Of a stretch of 64,000 bases of DNA, positions 1 to 10,502 are shown one piece after another. A model generated the notes under the pieces. The model had not been told where the DNA came from. It worked only from the letters and a program-made list of their open reading frames with translations, and made no database searches. A program made the translations under genes and the position numbers. The first letter of the stretch is position 1; each line of letters opens with the position of its first letter. Origin of the DNA: Cyclina sinensis (lineage: Eukaryota > Mollusca > Bivalvia > Venerida > Veneridae); NCBI GenBank assembly GCA_012932295.1, contig JAAONU010000016.1, forward strand, positions 19,683,530-19,747,529, read 5' to 3'.

Positions 1-965
1 ACCCCTACCACAAATGTGTGGGAGGAGGGGGTGTATACTGGAATAACTTTGTCGCGTCAGTCGTTTGGTCAGTCGGTTGGTTTGTCGGTCTGTCTCCACC
101 ATGTCCACTCAATAAGTCATATACTAATGGAATAATTTTCTTCAAACTTGTCTTTGATGTTAACCTCAACATGTGAATGTGCAGAACCCATGTTGCCTTT
201 GTGTCAGGTCAGGGTCACACTGGAAGGTCAAATAAATTTCATGTCTGCTCTGTAAATCTTATACCTCTTGAAGGATTTTCTTCAAACTTGGCTCAAATGT
301 TCACCTCATGATAGCGATGTGCAGAACCTATGTTGACCTTTTACCAGCTCAAGGTCAAGGTCACACTTGAAGGTGAAATTTTTAACAATGAATTATAAGA
401 CATGGATTTTCTTCTAACTTTGCTCAAATGTTCATCTCAACAAGGCAATGTGCATAACCCATATTGCCCTTGTGTCAGCTCAAGGTCAAGGTCACATTGG
501 AAGGTAAAATATCTGACAATTACAAAAAGATAATGTGTCTTGTTTGCTCTGTAAATTCTTTACCCCTTGAAGGGTTTTGTTCTTACTTGGCTCAAATATT
601 CAACTCAACAAGGCAATGTGCAAAGCCAATGTTGCCCTTGTGTCAGGTCAAGGTCAAGGTCACACTGGAAGTGCAGATAATTTTCGTGTCCACTCTGTAA
701 ATCCTATACCCCTTGAAGGATTTTCTTCTAACTTTGTCCAAATGTTCACCTCATGGTAGCAATATGCAGAACCCGTGTTGACCTTGAACAAGGTCAAGGT
801 CACACTTGAAGATCAAATTTTTTTACAAATAATTATAAGACATGGATTTTCTTCTAACTTTGCTCAAATGTTCATCTCAACAAGGCAATGTGCATAACCC
901 ATGTTGCCCTTGTGTCAGCTCAAGGTCAAGGTCACACTGGAAGGTCAAATATCTGACAATTTAAA
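1..965 (+). repeat. Tandem array of ~140-bp AAGGTCA-containing units
   Basis: About six diverged units carry the core CTCAAGGTCAAGGTCACAC, near 206, 347, 477, 647, 790 and 918, followed by GGAAGGTCAAAT and a phrase like TTCTTCAAACTTGGCTCAAATGTTCA. The left edge starts with a small hairpin (CCACA/TGTGG within outer CCCC/GGGG, about 2-29) and a GTCAGTCGG/GTCGGTCTGTC tract (56-96). Short open frames in this stretch follow the repeat and are not genes. In bivalves such arrays are known as cargo of non-autonomous Helitron-like elements; assignment here is inference. Confidence 0.8.
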
Positions 966-969
966 AAAA

Positions 970-1438
970 GTAGGGATGGGAACGAACACTTATATCAATA
1001 TTCGAATATTCGCTTTGCCATATTCGAATATTCGTTTTTTTTTCCAGTTCAGTCAGTTACCCGAATTTTGGTATCCGAACATTGGTACTGTTTTATCACC
1101 TGTACGTTGTCGGGTGAAACAGCTATGTATTATCTACAAATGGCGAAGAAATGGCTTGTTTTATGGAAGTTTTAAATACTTATTAAGTGATTGGCAATGC
1201 ATAATATATTCCGTTCATTAAAACCGCGTGAGATAAGTCCAAACACGAGAGGGGTGCATGTTGTTTTTTTTTTCTTTGCTTTTTTCCATACAACTTATTT
1301 CAATATTGTTAAGCGATGATCAAACATAAAGCAATGATGATTTTTGTGTCAAATATATTTATAAGAGGAAAATATCTGAGTTATTCTACTGATTGGACAA
1401 CTAAAAAGTAATATCAATAGAGTTATAAGCGTGACTGG
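970..1438. mobile_element. Insertion in the repeat array, hAT-like end
   Basis: This segment interrupts the array: the phrase continuing to GTGTCTTGTTTGCTCTG is contiguous near 535 but split here between about 969 and 1439. The left edge reads TAGGGATGGGAACGAAC, followed by repeated ATTCGAATATTCG motifs (989-1035), a pattern seen at hAT termini and subterminal regions. No matching right terminus or coding remnant is visible, so it is probably a deleted, non-autonomous copy. Confidence 0.4.
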
Positions 1439-1700
1439 TTGTGTCTTGTTTGCTCTGTAAATTCTTTACCCCTTAAAGGGTTTTGTTCTTACTTGGCTCA
1501 AATATTCAACTCAGCAAGGCAATATGCAGAATCCATTTTGCCCTTGTGTCAGGTCAATGTCATATTGGAAGGTCAGACAGTTTGCGTGTCTGCTCTGTAA
1601 ATTTTATACCCTTTGAAGGATTTTCTTCAAACTTGGCAGAACTCATGTTGACCTTGTACTAGCTCATGGTCAAGGTCACACTTGGAAGTCAAATATTAGA
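1439..1700 (+). repeat. Continuation of the AAGGTCA tandem array
   Basis: Two further units resume after the insertion, with cores near 1549 and 1662. They match the wording of the units at 535-690. From about 1750 to 2363 I see no gene or recognisable repeat. Confidence 0.7.
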
Positions 1701-2363
1701 CAGTCAAATTAAGATGAGGACTTTTTTCTTACTTGGCTGAATACGTGATATTCTGTATTTTAGCTAATAATTTCTTTGTTTTTGTAAATTTGCAAAATCA
1801 AAGGTTATTGCTACATGTTTCCTGATTTGATGATTCGAAATTTATTCATTACTATTACCTGTGAAGTGTTGTCTTTTTTTCCATCAAACACAACTAATTT
1901 TTGCCAAAAAAGTTATTCCCTTTTCCATATATTCAAATATCCAAGTCACCTTCTATCAGTGACATTGGTGGGGGTATGAATCGCATTGAGCAATAGTTTT
2001 AGTTTTCTGCTGAAAACAAATTGGCGATGGACAGCAAATGAATGTTCATTCTAGAGATGAAAGGTGGTATGTCATGTGCAAAAAAACACTAGAATGTTTT
2101 AGCTATGTCTTGTTTTATTAATTGTCTAGTTTTCAAATACACAATATCACAATGTGTTGCCTCACCCACTGCCTCAGCATGTTCTGTGGGCTTAAATTAA
2201 CCAGTGGTTTAAATTATGTACACAACATATGTATTACATATATTCATTTGCATATTATCTTTTAACAAATGGCAAGGAATAGTCAGAAATAGATGTAAAA
2301 TTCAAAGGAACACCATACTTTCGGTTTTGTAGTGGCACAGGTTACCTCTGCTACTGATTTTTA

Positions 2364-2725
2364 GCTCGTCTGTTTCGAACACGTCATCATCCTCATTGTC
2401 GTCGTTGTTGTTGTTGTGTTAATGTAGCCCTTTACTCAAACAGTTAAAAAACTTATCAATATGAAACTTTGAATGCTTGTTTATCATGACAAGAGGCATT
2501 TGTAACACAAGGGGCATTATTCTGAAAGCTATATTTTTGGAATTATGCCCCTTTTTAACTTACAATTTTTGTCAAAATTGCTTATTAGTTGAATGATCAA
2601 AGATATCAATATGAACAATATCAACATCTTGACCTGAATCGTCAGAGTATGTAGATCACCTTCAGGAGTAGTGCAAAAGAACCATAACTATGGCCCCCCA
2701 TAGTCCATATCTAAAACAGACGAGC
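2364..2725. mobile_element. MITE-like element with 12-bp terminal inverted repeats
   Basis: The sequence begins GCTCGTCTGTTT (2364-2375) and ends with its exact reverse complement AAACAGACGAGC (2714-2725). It is 362 bp long with no open frame, and contains an internal GTTGTTGTTGTTGT run near 2405 and the phrase GGAATTATGCCCC. A clear target duplication is not visible. It is best described as a non-autonomous DNA transposon of unknown superfamily. Confidence 0.55.
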
Positions 2726-2755
2726 ATTGGCTCCATTCCCGAGAGCACTTGTTTA

Positions 2756-3300
2756 TCCCCCTGCCAAAGGCGGAGGGAATATTAAAATGGTCTCCGTCCG
2801 TCTGTCCATCCATGCATCAGTCCCAATTTTGTCCTGAGCATAACTCCAAAAGTACTTGAGCGATTTTCTTCAAACTTCACTGAAAGAGCTAAATGGGAGG
2901 AAGTGCAGTGCGTAAGATTAATAACTGCCTTGCCTACTTTTAGAGTTATTCCACTTTATCAGATTTACTTAAAACGTTTTGTCTAGAGCATAACTTGAAA
3001 AGTACTAGAGGGATTTACTTCAAACTCAATACACTGACATAACACATTTGTAGGAAGTACAATGCACAAGAACAATAACTCTACCTTGCCTACTTTTAGA
3101 GTAAGTCCTCTTTATCAGATTTACTTGAAAAAAAGAATTCCAGAGCATAACTCCAAAAGTGCTTGAGGGATTTTCTTCAAATTTAATACACTGACATAGC
3201 ACATTGATAGGAGGTGCAGTGTCAAGAACAATAACTCTTGCCTATTTTTTTAGGGATTTTCTTCAAACTGCGTACGCACCTTATTACATTTTTGTTTTTG
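2756..3300 (+). repeat. Hairpin-capped tandem array (~145-bp units)
   Basis: It opens with a short hairpin (CCCCTGCC AAA GGCGGAGGG, about 2758-2779) and a CCGTCCGTCTGTCCATCCATG tract, then about three units beginning AGCATAACTCCAAAAGTACTTGAG (near 2838, 2988, 3144) and containing TACTTTTAGAGTTATTCC. The layout matches other hairpin-plus-GGAC arrays in this window. Confidence 0.7.
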
Positions 3301-3483
3301 AAAGTACAAACTATAGGTAACTTCTTCATGGCGGGGAGATTAACCATGTGTAACATGGCTCTTGTTTATATCACAGGTAACCTTTCTAACATTTTTAAGC
3401 TCTGTATTCAGTTTAATGATATTAATCGAAGATGAAGGAGTAACCATATAGTTTTGCAGATTTTCGTCAGTCAGTAGACACTT

Positions 3484-4365
3484 GTTTCTGATCAATATTT
3501 AGGGAACCCTTGCACCCAACTTCCTCAGACTTAGTGTGTAGGTTGGTCATGACTAGTAGATGACCCCTGTAGTTTTTCAGGTCTAAGGTCAAGGTTACAG
3601 TGACCTTGAAAAGCAAAACGGTTTCTGATCAATAACTAAAATTCTTGGTCCCAGGCTCTTCAAACTTAATATGTAGGTGGGTCATGACCAGCAAATGACC
3701 CCTATGGTTTTTCAGGTCAAAGATCAAGGACACAGTGACCTTGAATAGCAAAACGTTTTTTTCGATCAATAACTATAGAACCATTGTCCCAGATAGTTCC
3801 CAGACTTAGTGTGTAGGCTGGCCATGGCCAGTAGATGACCCCTGTAGTTTTTTCAGGTCAAAGATCAAGGTCACAGTGACCTTGAATAGCGAAACGGTTT
3901 CTGATCACTAACTATAGAACTCTTGGACCGAACTTCCTCTTCTCCTTGGTGTGTAGGTTGGTCATGACTTTGAGGTGACCCATAAAGTTTTTGAGGTCAT
4001 TAGGTCAAAGGTCAAGGTCACAGTGGCCTTGGAAAGCAAAACGGTTTCCAATCAATAACTTTAGAACGCTTTGTCACAGGTTCTTTAAGCTTAGTGTGTA
4101 GGTGGTCATGACCAGTAAATGACCCCTATAGTTTTTCAGTCACCAGGTCAAAGGTCAATGTCACAGTGACCTTGAATAGCAAAATGGTTTCCGATCAATA
4201 ACTGTAGAACCGTCGTCCCAGATTGTTCAAACTTAATTGTGTAGGTTAGCCATGACAAGTAGATGACCCCTATAGTTTTTCAAGACATCAGGTCAAAGGT
4301 CAAGGTCACAGTGATCTTATATAGCGAAACGGTTTTCGATCACTAACTATAGAACTCTTGATTCT
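3484..4365 (+). repeat. Six-unit tandem array carrying ERE-like palindromes
   Basis: Units start at GTTTCTGATCAATAAC or variants near 3484, 3621, 3755, 3897, 4044, 4187 and 4332 (period 135-147 bp). Each contains TAGATGACCCCTATAGTTTTTCAGGTCA or a close variant in pieces, then an AAGGTCACAGTGACCTTGA-like block. The third unit holds the exact 15-mer AGGTCACAGTGACCT at 3868-3882; the others differ from it by one base. No coding. Confidence 0.85.
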
Positions 4366-5402
4366 TCATAACTTATCATCTATTTTGCAATGACCTTTAT
4401 ATTTCACATTCTGAAATATTTACCTTGTTCTATTTGACATTGATCATTGTTAAGTGATGTATACAAGCAAATGATCAAGTACTTTTGTTCTTACTATTAT
4501 TTAGTGTTATACATTGCGGTGGTATTGTATTTTTCTTAAATGCAGCCTTGTTCTGATTTTAAGAAGCTTTCACATATTTTAATCACATAAAGGCTACCGA
4601 TCGTGAACTAAGGTAAAGGTCAGTTTGTTGCACAGACCTCATTTACCACAGTACATCAGTATATGTTCGATATTGCTCTGAAACACAGTGATACATCAGA
4701 GAATATGAAATAGCTAGACATCACACAGTGGCGTCTTATAACGAAAAAAAACCCCAAGACTCTGTAAACAGACTTGTACTATTCTGTATGTTTATGTCCA
4801 TTGTTGAAGAATTGAAGTCTAGATTAAGTTTACGTGATAAAAAGACCTTTATAATACAGGACTACGGTGCGACAAATGTAAGTATGGAACCACAGCTATA
4901 CAAACCAGGTGCGCAATCGTGTGAAATTGCAACCTGTTGTGGTTGTTCGATTACGAGCTTTTTGAAATGCCTGTAAGATGCGTCAACGCATGTCAGCGCA
5001 GGTATTTTAGACAAGCATGGCAACACATGCCATTATACGTTTATCCGTTCTGTTGTTGTCTTGCACTTACTGGCGTGTCGCGTAGTCAACAAAAGAACTT
5101 TAGTTAAAAGGCGCAAACTTCAAAACTCTAAAATTGATCACCCCAACGTATGAAAAAGCATTCGAATTTGTTTAAACATTTTAGTTATTTCGTTTGCTTT
5201 TCTGTTTGCAGACATGAAGCCTGAAAATAAAAGCTTTATCTCACAGATCAGACAGAATAACACATTAAGTGTTAGTTCAAATAATGATTTAGAGGTCCTT
5301 GTAAAATGTCTGTGTTATCTGTTATTCTTCTCTTAAGTTGTGGGGATCAACAATTATAATCATGAATAGCACAGACAAATAGTGGTAACGATATGTTTTA
5401 TC
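4366..5402. other. Intergenic; left part of the A/B segmental duplication
   Basis: No gene is supported. From about 4500 the sequence resembles 17270-18300: for instance CTGATTTTAAGAAGCTTTCAC (4553) against the similar phrase near 17290, and the stretch around TTATACGTTTATCCGTTCT (5033) against 18030. The region is therefore the distal 3' flank of gene A, duplicated with gene B. The short open frame at 4728-4976 has no recognisable domain. Confidence 0.5.
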
Positions 5403-5998
5403 TCTATCTAAGTTTATTTATCGTCGATTCAGGTTGAGCATGTGACCAACCCCCCTCCCCGACCCCCACATACACACTGCAGAGGATAGTTATTTAAGGT
5501 CGTGGGGATAGTGCAAGGTACAGATGGGAGCAGATCAGTGATCCAGTGGTTACGTGCTGGACTGGTAACCCAGGGGTCCCGAGATCGATTCCCCGCTCCT
5601 CCACTAACATTACTAATTGTATTTGGGATGAGAGGTTAAACCGAATTCCCATGTATTAGTGCTGTACACTGAGCATGCAAAAGAACCAAGGGTGTCTCTG
5701 GAATGGTATGCTCTCTGTATATTGCACTACCTTCACAACATAAAATAACTAATCTCTTCGGTCATATGGGCAACCGGTAACGACGATAAATTAGCTCAAA
5801 TAGATAGATAGATAGCAAGATACAGAAAGCATTCCATTAAAGTGACACCTTTTGTTCTTTTCCATGCCCAGTGTTTAACATTGATACATAGGACTTCGAT
5901 TTAACGTCTCGTCCAAAAGACAATTAGTAATATAAGTAGAGGGGCAAGGGATCGAACTTGCGACCCCTGGATTACCACTGGCCCACTGATCCGCTCCC
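5403..5998 (-). repeat. Older tRNA-derived SINE, split by a second SINE
   Basis: Read on the minus strand, a tRNA-like head (GGGAGCGGATCAGTGGGCC from 5998) is followed by a body running to 5816, interrupted by another SINE. The body resumes at 5524 and runs to a CTATCTA-type tail near 5403. The two halves together parallel the complete plus-strand copy, including the phrase reading GGTTG..CATATGACC and TATTGCAC near the split. Identity to the inner copy is roughly 70-75% by eye, so it is old. Confidence 0.75.
5526..5815 (+). repeat. tRNA(Thr)-like SINE inserted into the older SINE
   Basis: The 5' 77 bases fold as a tRNA-like head with Pol III box A (GATCCAGTGGTTACG) and box B (GAGATCGATTCCCC); the anticodon-loop position reads GGU, so it is tRNA-Thr-like. 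A ~200-bp body and a (TAGA)n tail follow. It is flanked by an 11-bp direct repeat with one mismatch, CAAGGTACAGA (5514-5524) and CAAGATACAGA (5816-5826), as expected of target-primed insertion. Molluscan V-SINE/MetaSINE families have this layout; the exact family is not established here. Confidence 0.8.
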
Positions 5999-7294
5999 AC
6001 GAAACGTTTGCTTTGGTCTTAACTTTTGTATTTTGACAAAAATTTTAATAAAATAAACAAATATCCCTTTGACGGCAATATTGACAGCGATTTTTTCATA
6101 TATACAAATTTCAGGTTTTTTTGTTTTTTAAAGGGGCTTACATCATATATAGCTTATATGTTTTATTTTATCACTCTCTACGAATTGTTAAATAAATGAT
6201 GGAGTGAAGACAAACATTTAAAAGTATAAACATTGATAAAGTGTTCACTTGTAATTGGTAATAAATAACCACAAAATAGTGTACAATAACGACTCTATAT
6301 AAATGAGAGACACCGTCACCTTGGGTAATGATTTGTTTAATATCATTCATATTTATATGAATTTGAAGAAAATGGTGTTCTCTACGTTTTAGGCTACGTC
6401 TCTTTAAATAACATCCCATGAAAAAACATATTTTTTACAACCTGCTATATTACAGTATGGACACAAAACTCATACCAAGCAAAAGGACTTGAGCATACTC
6501 TTCATTTCCTTTTTCGGGAAGGATTAATATATATATATATATGTGATATAGATTAATCCTTACTTTGCTTTACTGTTTAAATAAATAACTGAATATAACG
6601 CTTCTTTACGAAGTCGAATACATTGCATATGCAGTGCAAGTTGTTGGGATATTCAAGCATAGGAGAACACCATTTTTATTTAGAACAGTCTAACTGTATA
6701 ATTTTTTCAAGCCATTTTTGAGAGATGCAAACACTTCACTGCCAAAACATTAATTCTAGTGCAACACCAATGGTATGTAAATAACTGTGTATTTAGATAT
6801 TTAATCATCCAAAAGACTCAAAACTAGCACACTGCTGTTTACTTTTTATTCAAAATAACAGTGAATAGATTTGAACGTTACCCAGCGAAAAATGTAAACA
6901 GTCATGTAAGGCAGTGTAATCAATAAGTCAGTGTTTGGGCATTGCTACAGTAACAAGTATTTCCTAGCCAAGGTCAAATCATCATTCATTCCTCTGTTGC
7001 ACCAGGGTCTTTCAAAGACCCACCAGGGTCTTTGAAAGACCCTGGTTGCATTAATGCTTCGTACATATCTACCCTTCTTAGTGATAAAATAATCCGAAAT
7101 CAGTGAGGAGTGTTAAACTAGCAGACCGATGTTGACCTTATGAATACAACTGTCTAGAACATTATCGAACGAAAATGTAATCAGTCTTGTTAACATTTAC
7201 TAAAGTTTAATCAGAAATTAAAATAAATGCATAATTGTACATGGATGCAAAAAACTTCCATTTTAATCACATAAAATGCCTTTCCAGTTCAAAA
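5999..7294. other. 3' flank of gene A, shared with gene B
   Basis: No gene is supported. Blocks match the 3' flank of pseudogene B: 6190-6260 with 18650-18720 (ATAAATGAT..TGAAGAC.AACATT and GTTCACTTGTAAT), and 6925-7000 with 18815-18895 (CAGTGTTTGGGC, AATCATCATTC). An (AT)n tract lies at about 6527-6542. The phrase AGCAGACCGATGTTGACC (7121) recurs in the 3' flanks of B (18975) and F (50183). Confidence 0.55.
7002..7045. repeat. 44-bp perfect hairpin insertion
   Basis: Two 20-bp arms (7002-7021 and 7026-7045) are exact reverse complements around an ACCA loop. Each arm is itself nearly palindromic (GGGTCTTT/AAAGACCC). The insert is flanked by TTGCA at 6997-7001 and 7046-7050. The paralogous 3' flank of gene B (near 18890) has a single TTGCA and no hairpin. 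Confidence 0.85.
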
Positions 7295-8134
7295 TCAGCA
7301 TTTTATTTTTAATACACTTATAACTGACGAGGCAGGCCTTAATATATAAACAGTGTCCGTCTTCATGTTACAAGTAACACAGCTTGCCCCGTTTGGAATG
7401 TCCACCAGTTGAAGAAGAGTGCCATTGTGTGAAAGTAAATGCAGTTTACCGTATGGCTCAAGTACCAATATCGGTCCGGTGCTGCTCACAAATAGCCCAA
7501 CAGGAGATTTAACGGCGTGGCTGAACACGTCCGCTCCATTTGCCTCAAAGCAGTAAAGCCTGTCAGATTTCTTGCAGCACTGAAGGAAACGTCTTTCCGA
7601 CGTATTTGTCGGTTTCAGAGAAGAAATGCACTCAGCATCTGTGATCGACCTTGATTTTCCAATGTCTTGTAAAAGAATTCCATCTGTTGAGAGGATCTGT
7701 AGCAACCATTTCTTTGTATTAGTGCCAAACATTGAGACAAGGAGACGGTGTGAACCAATTGCGTGAACTCCCCTCGGAGAATACAACGTTTTAAAACTCC
7801 TCATCCATTTCATCTCCCTAACAACGGAAACAAAAGCAACACGTTTAGCAACCGGCAAACAAACAACTACAAATGTGTCGTCAAGAACAGTCATCTTCCC
7901 TGGTATTTGCGATGATTTTGTCTCATCTTTGAGAGATAGATCTTTGTTTAAGCGTATCAGCCTGCAGCAGTTTTGATCCGACAGCACAAGACAGTCATCC
8001 TTCAGAATCACTACGTCAACCACGAAAGGGTTTTTTCCGTCACGTGTTTGTATGATAATATTGTCTGTAAAAACAATACGAACACTGTTTTCACGAGTGT
8101 CTATAGCTGTCTTTGCGAGTATATTTTCATTCAT
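7295..8134 (-). CDS. Gene A, 3' half: beta-propeller domain (split gene)
   Basis: This open frame of 279 codons encodes the C-terminal propeller-like domain of gene A. It has the NHL-like repeats of the family, including LRVSPRG-type phrases (here YSPRGVHAIGSHRLLVSM), a CCKKSDRLYCFEANG block and a last blade ending in ISVLKIKC. The first four codons come from the inserted element at 8128-10502; the host frame begins at the ATA codon after the TTTT target copy. If the insert and one target copy are ignored, the frame joins that of 10490-11542 and gives 622 residues, as in gene E. The two halves are not expected to make one protein unless the insert is spliced out. Confidence 0.8.
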   Translation of the reverse strand: MNENILAKTAIDTRENSVRIVFTDNIIIQTRDGKNPFVVDVVILKDDCLVLSDQNCCRLIRLNKDLSLKDETKSSQIPGKMTVLDDTFVVVCLPVAKRVAFVSVVREMKWMRSFKTLYSPRGVHAIGSHRLLVSMFGTNTKKWLLQILSTDGILLQDIGKSRSITDAECISSLKPTNTSERRFLQCCKKSDRLYCFEANGADVFSHAVKSPVGLFVSSTGPILVLEPYGKLHLLSHNGTLLQLVDIPNGASCVTCNMKTDTVYILRPASSVISVLKIKC

Positions 8135-10502
8135 TCTTAGATAAAGGGCACAATTTCAAAAAACAAGGGTTAAAAAATCGATAGATAAGAAATCCTTGTT
8201 TTTCTCCTGATTTTATTTTGACAACATTTAAACAATATAAAACAACATTCAGTGGACCCAAAACGGCTTTACTTTAAAAGATGCAGCTGTTTAAAAATAT
8301 ACACCCAAAAGGGCGATAAGATACGTTATATTTCCAATCCTACGAAATTAAAATTTAGATACTGTATACATGTATGTAAAGACTACGAGCTCTAAATCGT
8401 TACTTATTCAACAACACGTAAAACCCTTAACTTTGAGTATCACCTTATTATTTTTGGTTTTCTGCAAGAAAATATTACAGCGAGTATACAAAAAAAACAG
8501 TTTTTAAATTTTCATGCTCGTTCTCATTATTATATCTTTATTAAAACTCATTCATTCTACCTGAAAAACGCAGTAAATTCGAAAGTTGTTTAAAAGCAAT
8601 GAAGTGCTTCATTCTTAAATAAGTTGGCCCATGAAATCTAAAGGACAGCGTCACTTTATTTAAACCGAAAAGTCATAACGTACCTTACTGGTCACAACAT
8701 CTGAAACTATTTAAATGTATTTTTCATTTTTATTATTCATATTTAAGTAAATATTTTTTAAATTGAAAAACATATGAAACTTCGGAGTCAAGGAATTATA
8801 TGTTATCCTTTAAATATATATTTTTTCCGATATTTTAGCATATTAGTCCTATAACATTTGAATAACTTTAAAAGCTTAACCAAACATATCAGAGAAAAAA
8901 AAAACACTAATAAACGAAATCCATTTTATAGGTAGACAACCGTTAAACAATGCACTTTTTTACAGTTTATGAGACGATTTATTGTCATAATTTAGTATAA
9001 AGGTGACGTAACGTTCCTTATGCAGTTTTTCTGTTATCTGTAAATATCTACAGAAATTGCATCTCAACAATATAAAAACGTAAAAAAAATATTAAATAAA
9101 AAAACCCTAAAATATCGAACTGTTACAGCGTGCTAACCACCAAAAGTACATGTAGGCTTACCACTTAATGATCTTACAGCAAAATGCTAAAGCAGAATAA
9201 CTATGTGACTTTAACACTATATAAATACACACCATCGAATATTTTTCTATATAAAAACAAATTAACTGTCATTTAAACAGGTCTGCTGATGAGTATCTTA
9301 CGCAAAATATTTACCGAGGAAAAGATTTAATGCGTACAAAAGAAACAGACACAATCAATGATAGTGTGTAATCTAAGTAACGTTTCTTAAGCGAAAACAA
9401 CTTGATATAAAAAAGAAGACATTTTCGACTGCAATTAATAACCTTTTAACTACATATAAAGCAAATAAAGTTATATAACTATTGAAACAATTAAAACTCT
9501 CAAAACTCTTAAACATTTAAAATAGTACTTAATTTTCCACAAATATATCTGACTTGAGTAAAAGAAGTAATCAATTCCACGATTTGCTTTAGACTCTATG
9601 CTTCATAGCCTTAATACAGGTCTTCACTTTTAAATCCAACAATCAAAATTGATTTGAGAGACAAGGCAATGTATGTTTTTGCACGGATTTTCTTTACACG
9701 GACTAAAATTTAAACACCTTCGTAAATCGATATAACGTTCCTTTCAAGAAACGCACCTTTGTTAAATATTTTAAATGCTTTTAGTTAAGTGAAATATTGA
9801 AGAACAAGTGTGAATTTCGAAATATATGAAAAAAAAGATTAATGAGTTTTCATTCATACCTGTATTTTTTAAAAGACTTCACAACAGTTTTTAGAATTTT
9901 CAAAAATTAGCATAACGTTTCTTATGAAGAAAAAATAAGAAACCCAGATGCTGTCACTGAATGGCTTTTCTGGCAAAATTTAGTTTATTAATTGAGCTCA
10001 GTCTTTTTTTATTGTGTGAAGTGGTTATTTATTGAAAAGTTAACAGAGTTAACACTGTTTTTTGTAAACACTGATTAGCATTATGTTTTAGTTAAGGCAG
10101 TATAACGTATCTTATTCGGTCAGAAAGGACAAAGGAATGATATCAACTAAAATTTTTCCAAAGTTGGAATTACAAAAAAAATGCTGCTGAACACAAATTC
10201 AAGCCTTCCCCTTCACAAAAGACATTTTGTTGCATACTCTGAATTCGTAGTTTTAAAAGAGTATGTCTCCAAACATACCTACTGTGCGGTGGGACAGAAA
10301 ATTTTATCTCATTCTGTACCATTCAGACATCTGTCTGAACAGAATTTTTTCAAACAGAGTTCAAGTTTTTTTCTAAGTCATTTACATACCTACCAACTGT
10401 TTGTTTTGGTATGTTCTTAAACGAGCTGAACGCATTTCTAAGTAGAAGCACTTCGAAGGACAGTCAAAATTCGTAATTGTGCCCTTTATCTAAGAATGAA
10501 TG
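8128..10502. mobile_element. 2,375-bp TIR element splitting gene A
   Basis: Perfect 28-bp inverted repeats form the ends (8128-8155 and 10475-10502, outermost bases CATTCATTCTTAG). The flanks are TTTT on both sides (8124-8127 and 10503-10506), and paralog B shows the empty site with a single TTTT at about 19918-19921. The interior is very AT-rich and has no convincing transposase; the longest frame (10181-10420, 79 codons) resembles nothing I know. A motif close to ATAACGTWYCTTA recurs inside. It is a non-autonomous DNA transposon with a 4-bp target duplication; superfamily unassigned. Confidence 0.85.

Noticed and set aside
464..1221. Small proteins encoded in the left-edge array
   Set aside because: The frames track the tandem unit (repeated CQLKVKVTLEG-type phrases) and end when the repeat ends.
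5526..5602. Functional tRNA-Thr gene
   Set aside because: It has box A and box B and a GGU anticodon position, but stem mismatches, and it is continuous with a SINE body, a (TAGA)n tail and a target duplication.
8128..10502. Spliceosomal intron of gene A
   Set aside because: No GT donor lies at the boundary on the minus strand, the ends are perfect inverted repeats with a TTTT duplication, and the family is otherwise intron-free in the coding exon. Use of cryptic sites cannot be excluded without RNA.
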